This document shows positions 7,633-13,840 of a stretch of 40,285 bases of DNA, one piece after another. Origin of the DNA: an uncultured Clostridium sp. (lineage in GTDB: Bacteria; Bacillota; Clostridia; Lachnospirales; Lachnospiraceae). The stretch is taken from the NCBI GenBank assembly GCA_900542035.1, contig UQMJ01000027.1:1-40285 (forward strand). Reading direction: 5' to 3'. Within the stretch, counting starts at the first letter, position 1. Each line of letters begins with the position of its first letter. Under the pieces are notes generated by a model. That model was not told the origin of the DNA. It saw nothing but the letters and a program-made list of their open reading frames with translations, and ran no database searches. The position numbers and the translations under genes are program-made.

Positions 7633-9318
7633 ATGATACGATACTTAAAACAATACAAATTTCTGCTTTTCCTTACCGTATTATTTACTGCTATTAGTTC
7701 CCTATCCTATGTGTTTATCGCTATCTTGTTGCAACAGGTTATGGACATTGTAGATATGGGCGATATGGACGGCTTCATCAGAATACTACTCTTTTCTTTA
7801 GCCTACTTTGCGCTTATGGGAGTATTTATGTACCTACAATCTTTGTTCAGCAAAAAATTTGTCTGTAAGATTATGAAAGCTGTCCGTTCCAAAACCTTTA
7901 TAGGAATTGAGAAACACACGATTGAGGATTACTCAAAAAACCATACCGCAGATTACTTATCTGCAATTACGAATGATGTAAAAATGATTGAAGATAACTA
8001 TTTACTTCCTCTACTGCAAGTTATCCAGTATACGATTATTTTTATAGCTTCTCTTGCTGTAATGATTTACTTTGATATTATCGTTACAGTCTGCGTGATT
8101 ATCGCAATCGCTATCATGCTTATTGTACCCAGTCTGTTCGGAGGACTGCTCTCTAAACGGCAGGACAAATATTCTGATATGCTATCCGATTTTACAAACC
8201 ATGTAAAAGACCTGTTATCCGGTTTTGAGGTTATTAAATCCTACCGAATGAAAAAATATGTTCTCTCACGATTTGAGGCAAGCAACGAGGACACGATAAA
8301 AGCAAAATTTTCCGTTGACAAAGCGATTGCTGCAAATGAAGCAGTTTCTATGGTTCTTGCACTTCTTGTTCAAGTTGTTGTAGTTTTCCTTTCAGCATAC
8401 TTCATTATTATTGGGCGTATCAGTGCAGGAGCGTTATTAGGTATGGTACAGGTTAGCAGTAACCTTGCAAACCCGCTTTTAATTATTTTTAGTAATATTC
8501 CCAAAATCAAAAGTATCAAGCCGATTGCACAGAAGTTAAATGAATTTTCAGATTATACAAAACAAGTCACAGATACCCAAAAGCCCCCTACGTTCAATGA
8601 AATGATTTGCGTAGAGGATTTGCATTTTTCCTATGATAAAGAAAATGAAGTTATAAACGGTATTTCATTATCCATTAAAAAGGGAAAAAAATACGCCTTT
8701 GTTGGTAAAAGTGGATGTGGGAAATCTACGCTTATCAAGCTGATTGCCGGATATTACTCTGATTTCAAAGGCAATGTTCTGTATGATGAAGATAATCTTT
8801 CCATTGTGGATATTGATAAAATAACCGCCTTGTCATCGGTCATTCATCAGAACGTCTATATGTTTGACGAAAGCATTTTAGACAATATTTGCTTACACGA
8901 AGATTACAGCAAAGAAGAATTACAATCTGCACTGTCTGATAGTGGTTTATTGCATTTCATTGAGCAAGTACCAAACGGACTTGAATATCATGTTGGGGAA
9001 AACGGTAATAACCTTTCCGGCGGGCAGAAACAGCGAATTGCGGTAGCAAGAGCTTTAATTCGTAAAAAGCCGTTGTTAATTTTAGACGAGGGTACATCTG
9101 CTATTGATATGCAAACTGCGTATGACATTGAAAGTAGGTTGTTGGAAATATCCGATTTAACCTTACTTACTATTACGCACAATATGAGCAAAGACATTCT
9201 TGAACTCTATGACGAGATTATCTTTATGGCAGACGGGAAAATTATTGAACATGATACATTTGAAACGCTTATTGCTAAACACTCTGCATTTTATGACTTT
9301 TACCAACTAAAGAAGTAA
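7633..9318 (+). CDS. ABC exporter half-transporter (fused membrane and ATPase domains)
   Basis: A 561-aa protein with an N-terminal six-helix exporter domain (about residues 1-300; hydrophobic segments begin at KFLLFLTVLFTAISSL) and a C-terminal nucleotide-binding domain. ATPase motifs are complete: Walker A GKSGCGKST, signature LSGGQKQR, Walker B LLILDEGTSAID, and H-loop THNMS. The D-loop reads GTSAID instead of the common ATSALD. Transporters of this type work as homo- or heterodimers, and only one half is encoded here, so a homodimer is likely. Control by the adjacent TetR-type operator suggests drug, peptide or metabolite export, but the substrate cannot be read from the sequence. A strong terminator follows. 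It is cargo of the inner element. Confidence 0.93.
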   Translation: MIRYLKQYKFLLFLTVLFTAISSLSYVFIAILLQQVMDIVDMGDMDGFIRILLFSLAYFALMGVFMYLQSLFSKKFVCKIMKAVRSKTFIGIEKHTIEDYSKNHTADYLSAITNDVKMIEDNYLLPLLQVIQYTIIFIASLAVMIYFDIIVTVCVIIAIAIMLIVPSLFGGLLSKRQDKYSDMLSDFTNHVKDLLSGFEVIKSYRMKKYVLSRFEASNEDTIKAKFSVDKAIAANEAVSMVLALLVQVVVVFLSAYFIIIGRISAGALLGMVQVSSNLANPLLIIFSNIPKIKSIKPIAQKLNEFSDYTKQVTDTQKPPTFNEMICVEDLHFSYDKENEVINGISLSIKKGKKYAFVGKSGCGKSTLIKLIAGYYSDFKGNVLYDEDNLSIVDIDKITALSSVIHQNVYMFDESILDNICLHEDYSKEELQSALSDSGLLHFIEQVPNGLEYHVGENGNNLSGGQKQRIAVARALIRKKPLLILDEGTSAIDMQTAYDIESRLLEISDLTLLTITHNMSKDILELYDEIIFMADGKIIEHDTFETLIAKHSAFYDFYQLKK

Positions 9319-9356
9319 GCATTTTTAGGGGGAAAGCCGCTGCCGATTTACCTTAT

Positions 9357-9398
9357 GGCGGCTTTGAAATCATATAATCAAAGCCGCCGTTTTCTTTT
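9357..9398 (+). terminator. Rho-independent terminator after the ABC exporter
   Basis: A perfect 11-bp stem, GGCGGCTTTGA (9357-9367) with TCAAAGCCGCC (9378-9388), has a 10-nt loop and is followed by GTTTTCTTTT. Confidence 0.9.
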
Positions 9399-9473
9399 CT
9401 AAAAATGAGAATACGGGGGGTGTATTAAAGTCACCCTTTTACGAGGATATGGCGGTATCAAGGAGGTATCGCC

Positions 9474-9584
9474 ATGTTTCTTTTTCACATTTTTAATTCT
9501 ATTCCATTGTTAAAAAAAGCCTATTCCATGCAACGGTTTTTTGCAACCATAGAGATGAACGCACAAATCATCATAATTACTTAA
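9474..9584 (+). CDS. 36-aa leader-like ORF upstream of the sigma-like gene
   Basis: A short ORF with an excellent AAGGAGG site 7 nt before ATG 9474. It encodes a hydrophobic peptide ending in QIIIIT. No family is recognised. It lies in the 360-bp stretch between the exporter terminator and the sigma-like gene and is followed 15 bp later by a hairpin. That layout resembles a translated leader that controls downstream genes, but no such mechanism is shown. It could also simply be a small membrane peptide. Confidence 0.45.
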   Translation: MFLFHIFNSIPLLKKAYSMQRFFATIEMNAQIIIIT

Positions 9585-9598
9585 ATAACTCATATTAC

Positions 9599-9636
9599 CA
9601 AACGCCTATGAGGTTTTACGCCTGCATGGGCGTTTG
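9599..9636 (+). promoter_or_regulatory. Hairpin between leader ORF and sigma-like gene
   Basis: An 8-bp perfect stem, CAAACGCC (9599-9606) with GGCGTTTG (9629-9636), is followed by a weak TTGTAATA tail. It is 43 bp before the sigma-like start and could act as an attenuator together with the leader ORF. Confidence 0.4.
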
Positions 9637-9678
9637 TTGTAATAGCCCCCTACTGGGAAGAAAGGGGGTGATGAGAAA

Positions 9679-10125
9679 ATGAGGTATTCCGAACAATTTA
9701 TGGAGCATATCGAATATGCCTTTGCCGCGTTCTGTAAAATCGTTCTCCGCAACGCGGCAATCAGCGCGTACCGCGATTTTGGGCGGAAACAGAAGTATGA
9801 AGTATCGCTTGACTATCTGATGTCGGAAACGTCTTTTGAACCGTTTGCAACCGACAACTATTTTGAGCAGTATGTTTATGAAAAGCCGACTGTTTTTGTC
9901 GTGCAAGGGAAAGAAGTTGTTGTTACAAGTAAACGGTTAGCCGACGCATTAGCTAACCTATCAGAACAAAGGCGCACTGTTCTGCTGATGAATTTCTTCC
10001 TCGGTTACAGCGAAAGAAAAATCGGGAATGAGTACGGAAGAAGCAGAAGTACAGTCAACTACTGGAAACTGGCGGCATTGAAGCAGTTAAGAAAAGAACT
10101 GGAGGAAACAAAACATGAGGAATAA
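9679..10125 (+). CDS. Sigma-70-like regulator (Tn916 orf7-like)
   Basis: A 148-aa protein resembling the small sigma-70-like ORFs of Tn916-type elements. The C-terminal region 4 helix-turn-helix is visible: LANLSEQRRTVLLMNFFLGYSERKIG, then EYGRSRSTVNYWKLAALKQL. A GGGGGTGA ribosome site precedes ATG 9679. The stop overlaps the next gene by 11 nt, the same coupling as the orf7/orf8-type pair. In Tn916 this class of protein is thought to support expression of recombination or transfer genes. Here the likely target is the element's own recombinase region, by inference only. Confidence 0.85.
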   Translation: MRYSEQFMEHIEYAFAAFCKIVLRNAAISAYRDFGRKQKYEVSLDYLMSETSFEPFATDNYFEQYVYEKPTVFVVQGKEVVVTSKRLADALANLSEQRRTVLLMNFFLGYSERKIGNEYGRSRSTVNYWKLAALKQLRKELEETKHEE

Positions 10126-10318
10126 GAAACTGATACCCTTTGAAACCATTGAGAAAGCTGTTGCCGGCGAGCCGGAAGCCATAGACGCGGTACTGCGGCA
10201 TTACACAGCGCGGATTAAATATCTGTCTACCTATCGTGGGCATATCAACGACGATATTCAAGACCGTCTGAAGGCACAGCTTATCAAAGCTATCCTGCAA
10301 TTCCGTTTTGACAGGTAG
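10115..10318 (+). CDS. Helix-turn-helix protein (Tn916 orf8-like)
   Basis: A 67-aa protein of the conjugative-transposon HTH family: opening LIPFETIEKAVAGEPEAIDAVLRHY, middle IKYLSTY, ending DRLKAQLIKAILQFRFD. This matches the layout of Tn916 orf8-type proteins. It overlaps the sigma-like gene by 11 nt. A DNA-binding regulatory role is assumed for the family and is not shown here. It is the last recognisable gene of the inner element on this side and is followed by a strong terminator. Confidence 0.82.
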   Translation: MRNKKLIPFETIEKAVAGEPEAIDAVLRHYTARIKYLSTYRGHINDDIQDRLKAQLIKAILQFRFDR

Positions 10319-10336
10319 GAAGTAGCAAAGCCAGAA

Positions 10337-10383
10337 AAAGCCGTCAAGGATAAAATGCACGCTTGCGCGTCCTTGACGGCTTT
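10337..10383 (+). terminator. Terminator after the orf8-like gene
   Basis: A perfect 14-bp stem, AAAGCCGTCAAGGA (10337-10350) with TCCTTGACGGCTTT (10370-10383), with a 19-nt loop. The symmetry and flanking A/T runs make it suitable for both directions. Confidence 0.8.
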
Positions 10384-10456
10384 CCCTGTCTTTGCTGTCG
10401 GGCAGCCAAGAGAGCGCAATCGGATAAACCGCTTACGCTCTCTATCCAGTATGGAA

Positions 10457-10571
10457 TGTTACGCGATAGAGTGTGCTTCTCGCTTGATTTAAGCGGCATT
10501 ACAGCGGAGATAAGGGCGGGGGTAAGGGTTTTATGCTCCAACCCTTAAAAATGAGGTTCTACTGCGTAACA
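10457..10571. repeat. Repeat unit 1 (about 115 bp, inverted ends)
   Basis: The unit opens with TGTTACGCGATAGAG and closes with TTCTACTGCGTAACA, so its ends are near-perfect inverted repeats. Internally it carries CGCTTGATTTAAGCGGC and CCTTAAAAATGAGG, which recur in unit 2 in the same order and spacing. Confidence 0.75.
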
Positions 10572-10739
10572 TATTTTTATATTGCCGTTTCCGTTCCGTT
10601 CTTTTCCATTCCGGCGGCTCTGCCGCTTTGCCTTGCCTCAAAGGAGAGGGATTAGGGAAAGGATAGGAAGGGAATGGGTATTTGATTAAATCCGTATTTG
10701 GTATTTCTTTAGTTATTTATATCTTTATTTAATTGCGTT

Positions 10740-10793
10740 GGATTTTCCGATGTCGGATAAACCGCTGTCGGAAAATCCAATATCGGATAATCC
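10740..10793. repeat. Iteron cluster TCGGAWAAWCC
   Basis: Three direct 11-mers, TCGGATAAACC (10752), TCGGAAAATCC (10768) and TCGGATAATCC (10783), lie 15-16 bp apart, plus an inverted copy GGATTTTCCGA at 10740-10750. The inverted copy and the second iteron can also form a perfect 11-bp stem. They could be sites for an accessory DNA-binding protein, excisionase or replication initiator. Confidence 0.6.
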
Positions 10794-10869
10794 AACAGCG
10801 GAAGTTATGCAGTATTCAATAAGTGTCTAATCCACTCGCTTTATAAAACTGCTGATTTGGGGATAGGTA

Positions 10870-10983
10870 TGTTACGCAGTAGAGGGCAAAAAACGCTTGA
10901 TTTATGCGGCTTGCAGAACGTGTAAAACGCTTAGATGATATTTTATACTTCTACCCTCAAAAATGACGTTCTATTGCGTAACA
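10870..10983. repeat. Repeat unit 2 (about 114 bp, inverted ends)
   Basis: Second copy of the unit: TGTTACGCAGTAGAG at the left, CGCTTGATTTATGCGGC inside, and CCTCAAAAATGACGTTCTATTGCGTAACA-type sequence at the right. It is in the same orientation as unit 1, 413 bp away start to start. The middle parts differ. Confidence 0.75.
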
Positions 10984-10997
10984 AAGTGAAGATAGAA

Positions 10998-11045
10998 AAA
11001 CAGAGAGCCGACCACTATTGAAAGTGATTAACTCTCTGTTTCTGT
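10998..11045 (+). terminator. Terminator-like hairpin near the right junction of the inner element
   Basis: A perfect 10-bp stem, AAACAGAGAG (10998-11007) with CTCTCTGTTT (11032-11041), with a 24-nt loop and a short T-rich tail. It would insulate the element from the host recombinase gene. Confidence 0.6.
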
Positions 11046-11123
11046 TTGCACCCTGCCTGTCAGCGTTAGTGATAAGTTGTTGTGAATACTTCCTTATCAG
11101 CGTAAAACTAAGAATCTTTATGA

Positions 11124-11827
11124 TTTTGCAGTTTTACAACTTTCTTGTAGTAAAAGGATATCTGAAGAAGATTCCCTTCCGGCATGAGTATTATTTGCAG
11201 AAAGAAGTGCATGGCCACAATGACCGCAGCGTACCAGAAAGAGTATATGTGGAAATTTTATCTAAGCTGGCAGAGTTTCCGGAACATCTGCGGTTGATGT
11301 TCCTGCACTTATGGTGTACGGGAATTCGGGGAAGCGAAGTGTGTACCCTGACAGGTGGTGATTATGAAGAAAAGAATGGAGATTACTGGCTAAAAGTATA
11401 TCAGGTGAAAATGAAAACGTATAAGCGGATTCCCATTCCGGAAGCATTGTACAAGCTGGTACAGGTGTACAAAAAGAAATATCAGATTGGACCAGAAGAA
11501 TATCTGTTTAAAAGCAAAAAAGGTGGAGCATTCCAGTATGCTACATTACGGTATCAAATGTTGAAATACTGTGGGAAAAATAAGATTGCAGACGGGGAGT
11601 ACATTTTCAGATCTCATGATTACCGACATAACCTGGCTACGCTTTATTATGATAACGGTATTTCCCTCCAGGCGGTACGGGATTACCTGGGGCATGAATA
11701 CGAAGAAATGACCAGACAGTACGTGGACTATATGCCGAAGAAACTGGAAAAAGCCAGTGAAGCATATTTTCAGGAAGAAACCCACAGCTTTGCGGCGGAA
11801 CTGATGAAAGGAGAGTTCCATGGATAA
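11124..11827 (+). pseudogene. Tyrosine recombinase B, C-terminal catalytic part
   Basis: This is the 3' fragment of the split second recombinase and contains the whole catalytic domain: R in GIRGSEVCTL, H-x-x-R in HDYRHNLAT, H in LGHEYEE, and nucleophile Y in RQYVDYMP. The frame is also open back into the inner element (to 11018), but those residues are not recombinase-like. The fragment begins cleanly at the TGATT junction. Its stop overlaps the start of recombinase C by 8 nt (11820-11827). Without excision it has no ribosome site of its own that I can see, though the catalytic domain could be made from an internal start. Joined to 3161-4223 it gives 588 aa with no frameshift. Confidence 0.88.
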
Positions 11828-13316
11828 AAAATTATATCTAATCGATTTGGACTGCTATGCAAGAGCAGAGGAGAAACAGAAAAAGAATGTAAAGGAATCC
11901 CATTGCTTTGATTTCGGACTGCTTCCAACAAAGGGGCTTCAAAAAGAATTCCGTTCCTTTATTGAGGACCGAAGCCGACAATGTGCATTGGCAACGATGA
12001 TACAGGAACGAGTGATCTATCAGAGATTTTGTAGAATGGTAAAGGATAAGCACATCCGGGTAGAGAGCCTGCAGGAACTGGAGTGGGAACAATGGCTGCT
12101 AAAAATCCGAAGCTGGCTTCTGGAACATGGGCAGAAACTGACCATGCAGGGAACTAGCGTATATGGGAAAGAAAAGACAGTGCCATCGAGACTCATTACT
12201 TATGTGCGGAAGGCATATCGATTTACAGAAGCCAAAGAGGAACGGGATGAGATTGAGAAAGATATCTGGACATTAGAGAATCTGGACATTGCCTATAAAA
12301 AGAATCCGATTAAAAATGTGCAAACTTTGAATTTTACAGCGATTATCCAGGATGACTTACGGGAAGAGACAAAAAAGGCAGTTTATGAACATTTACATCA
12401 TGAAGCGATTGCAACGATTATCAAAGAACTGACCGCCATCCGGAGATTATCCAAATATCTGAAAGAAACATATCCCGATATCCATTCGGCAGAAGAACTG
12501 AATCGGGAGTTGCTGGAAGAATATCTGACGTACCTTGCAACGGAAGCGGAGGGCGTGAATAATTACCGAATGGATTTGACAAGACTCCGGGGACTGTTGG
12601 AAACCATTGGAAAATTATATGGGTATCCACATTTAGAAATTTTATTCCTGGCCAGTGACTTGCCCAGACAGGTGCAGCCGAAATTGAAATCTTATTCAGA
12701 CAGTGAGCTGATTCGTTTTAATGCAGCGCTTGCGGAACTGGATGAGCAGATGGAGCGGCTTATGGTCATCCACCAGATGTTAGGAACAAGGATATCTGAT
12801 ACCCTTACCCTGCAGACAGACTGCCTGTATCGGCAGGACGGACATCCTATGATCCAGATCCGGCAGATGAAAACAACTACCTTTGTGAAGCCTATCAGTG
12901 CAGAACTGGAACTGCTGATTGAAAAAGCAATGGAATATACCAAGAAAAGGTATGGAGATACGGTTTACATTTTTGTGGATGAGAAAAATAGCAAGAGACC
13001 TATGCAGTATAATACCGTTCAAAACAAAGTGATGGATCTGATCCAGAAAAAAGATTTGCGGGACGATCATGGAGAATTGTTTGGATTTGGAACGCATATG
13101 TTCCGCCATGTATATGGTATCCGCTTAACAGAACTGCATCTGGATGACTGGACCATCGCAAAACTACTGGGGCATACATCCGTAAAGAATGTGAAATTTT
13201 ACCGGAAGATGAGCCTCCAGATCATCGCAGATGAAACAAGAGAAATCAGAGCAGAGATGAGCCGGATGATCCGGGCGAATCTAGCAGGATGGGGGAAAGA
13301 GTATGAGCAAATATGA
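11820..13316 (+). CDS. Tyrosine recombinase C
   Basis: Third recombinase of the operon, 498 aa. Catalytic residues are intact: R324 in GTRISDTL, H426-x-x-R429 in HMFRHVYG, H452 in LGHTSV, and Y461 in KFYRKM. The N-terminal about 280 residues include core-binding-like helices (HHEAIATIIKELTAIRRLSKYL). It overlaps the end of recombinase B by 8 nt and the next gene by 14 nt, so translation is coupled through the set. Classic Tn554 has only two tyrosine recombinases (TnpA, TnpB) plus TnpC. This element has three plus a TnpC-like protein, which resembles recombinase-in-trio elements in number, but the sizes differ from the RIT proteins I know. Confidence 0.88.
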   Translation: MDKKLYLIDLDCYARAEEKQKKNVKESHCFDFGLLPTKGLQKEFRSFIEDRSRQCALATMIQERVIYQRFCRMVKDKHIRVESLQELEWEQWLLKIRSWLLEHGQKLTMQGTSVYGKEKTVPSRLITYVRKAYRFTEAKEERDEIEKDIWTLENLDIAYKKNPIKNVQTLNFTAIIQDDLREETKKAVYEHLHHEAIATIIKELTAIRRLSKYLKETYPDIHSAEELNRELLEEYLTYLATEAEGVNNYRMDLTRLRGLLETIGKLYGYPHLEILFLASDLPRQVQPKLKSYSDSELIRFNAALAELDEQMERLMVIHQMLGTRISDTLTLQTDCLYRQDGHPMIQIRQMKTTTFVKPISAELELLIEKAMEYTKKRYGDTVYIFVDEKNSKRPMQYNTVQNKVMDLIQKKDLRDDHGELFGFGTHMFRHVYGIRLTELHLDDWTIAKLLGHTSVKNVKFYRKMSLQIIADETREIRAEMSRMIRANLAGWGKEYEQI

Positions 13317-13686
13317 CAAGATGCTGGAAGTAAACCATAAGCAGAGCGTGGAGAAAATCCAGCGGGCAAAACTGGCAATCCAGGAAATGATCGAAGAAGA
13401 GGATAAAGTGACCGTTCCCAAACTGATGCAAAAGACCGGACTGTCCAGAGGATTTTTCTATAAGAACCCGGAAGTGCGAAAGGCAGTAGATCGTGCCTTG
13501 CAGCTACAGGCTGGCATGGTAGATAAGAGAAGAAAGATTTTAGATATGGCAATGGACAACCGTATCCTGCAGCTGGAGCAACAGGTAGCGAAACTGAAAA
13601 GAGAGAATGAAACATTACGAAAAGAAAGTGAAGCAATGCGGAAGGCATTGAATAAAAGAGACTTGAATCTGATTAAGAATTTCTAA
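13303..13686 (+). CDS. DUF6262/TnpC-like small DNA-binding accessory protein
   Basis: A 127-aa protein, matching the 125-aa Tn554 TnpC in size and position. Residues about 28-60 carry a helix-turn-helix (VTVPKLMQKTGLSRGFFYK). Residues about 80-115 form a heptad-like coiled coil (ILQLEQQVAKLKRENETLRK), so it is probably a dimer. TnpC is known to affect the efficiency and orientation of Tn554 transposition, and a similar accessory role is likely here. It overlaps recombinase C by 14 nt and closes the recombinase operon. Confidence 0.82.
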   Translation: MSKYDKMLEVNHKQSVEKIQRAKLAIQEMIEEEDKVTVPKLMQKTGLSRGFFYKNPEVRKAVDRALQLQAGMVDKRRKILDMAMDNRILQLEQQVAKLKRENETLRKESEAMRKALNKRDLNLIKNF

Positions 13687-13707
13687 TGAAGAAGAAAATA
13701 ATCAGCG

Positions 13708-13740
13708 ACTGGCAGGGGCGTGAAGAACGTGCCTGCTGGT
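13708..13740 (+). other. Hairpin after the recombinase operon
   Basis: A 9-bp stem, ACTGGCAGG (13708-13716) with CCTGCTGGT (13732-13740), includes two wobble pairs. No T tract follows, so it is a weak terminator at best. It lies between the recombinase operon and the cargo promoter. Confidence 0.45.
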
Positions 13741-13794
13741 GGTTGTGGGGATAAAATAATGTTTGTGATTTCTGTATGTTTTTAAAAATGAAAG

Positions 13795-13832
13795 TGGTAT
13801 AATGAATATAATTACTATTTCATTTTAAGGAG
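13795..13832 (+). promoter_or_regulatory. Extended -10 promoter and ribosome site of the kinase-helicase gene
   Basis: TGGTATAAT (TG at 13795-13796, TATAAT at 13798-13803) is an extended -10. No good -35 is visible. AAGGAG at 13827-13832 precedes ATG 13841. An ATG at 13836 is out of frame. The cargo therefore has its own promoter, independent of the recombinases. Confidence 0.65.
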
Positions 13833-13840
13833 CATATGGG

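Larger units (their letters stand above)
4222..11121. mobile_element. Inner 6.9-kb serine-recombinase element inserted in recombinase B
   Basis: The element is bounded by a 5-bp shared sequence TGATT (4221-4225 and 11121-11125), and the exact crossover within it cannot be fixed. A GA core dinucleotide is what is known for TnpX/TndX-type large serine recombinases, and GA is present at both junctions (4222-4223, 11122-11123). Contents in order: large serine recombinase and TnpW-like gene (minus strand), then TetR regulator, small membrane protein, ABC exporter, leader-like ORF, Tn916 orf7-like sigma factor and orf8-like HTH protein (plus strand), then a repeat-rich non-coding end. I see no relaxase, coupling protein or type IV secretion gene, so it is not self-conjugative as seen. 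Removing it restores an open reading frame exactly. Confidence 0.85.
10319..11121. other. Non-coding right end of the inner element (repeat-rich)
   Basis: About 800 bp without a convincing gene. Its contents are a terminator (10337-10383), two copies of a roughly 115-bp repeat with inverted ends (10457-10571 and 10870-10983), a purine/pyrimidine-biased stretch near 10,580-10,680, a cluster of TCGGAWAAWCC iterons (10740-10793), a second terminator-like hairpin (10998-11045), and a short inverted repeat TGATAAG...CTTATCA (about 11070-11099) close to the junction. The density of symmetric sequence at an element end suggests binding sites for recombinase or accessory proteins. Confidence 0.6.

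Noticed and set aside
10457..10983. CRISPR array
   Set aside because: There are only two long copies with inverted ends, unequal centres and a 300-bp gap, and no cas genes. This does not fit repeat-spacer units.
11033..11041. CTCTCTGTT-type motifs at the right end of the inner element as an attachment core
   Set aside because: They form the second arm of a simple hairpin and do not occur at the left junction.
4205..11095. Inverted 10-mer AAGGAAGTAT (4205-4214) and ATACTTCCTT (11086-11095) as terminal inverted repeats of the inner element
   Set aside because: The left copy lies in the host recombinase gene, outside the element, and the two copies are at different distances from the junctions.
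11018..11123. Start of the downstream recombinase fragment at ATG 11018
   Set aside because: The first 35 residues are encoded by the inner element and overlap a terminator-like hairpin. The recombinase sequence proper begins at the TGATT junction.
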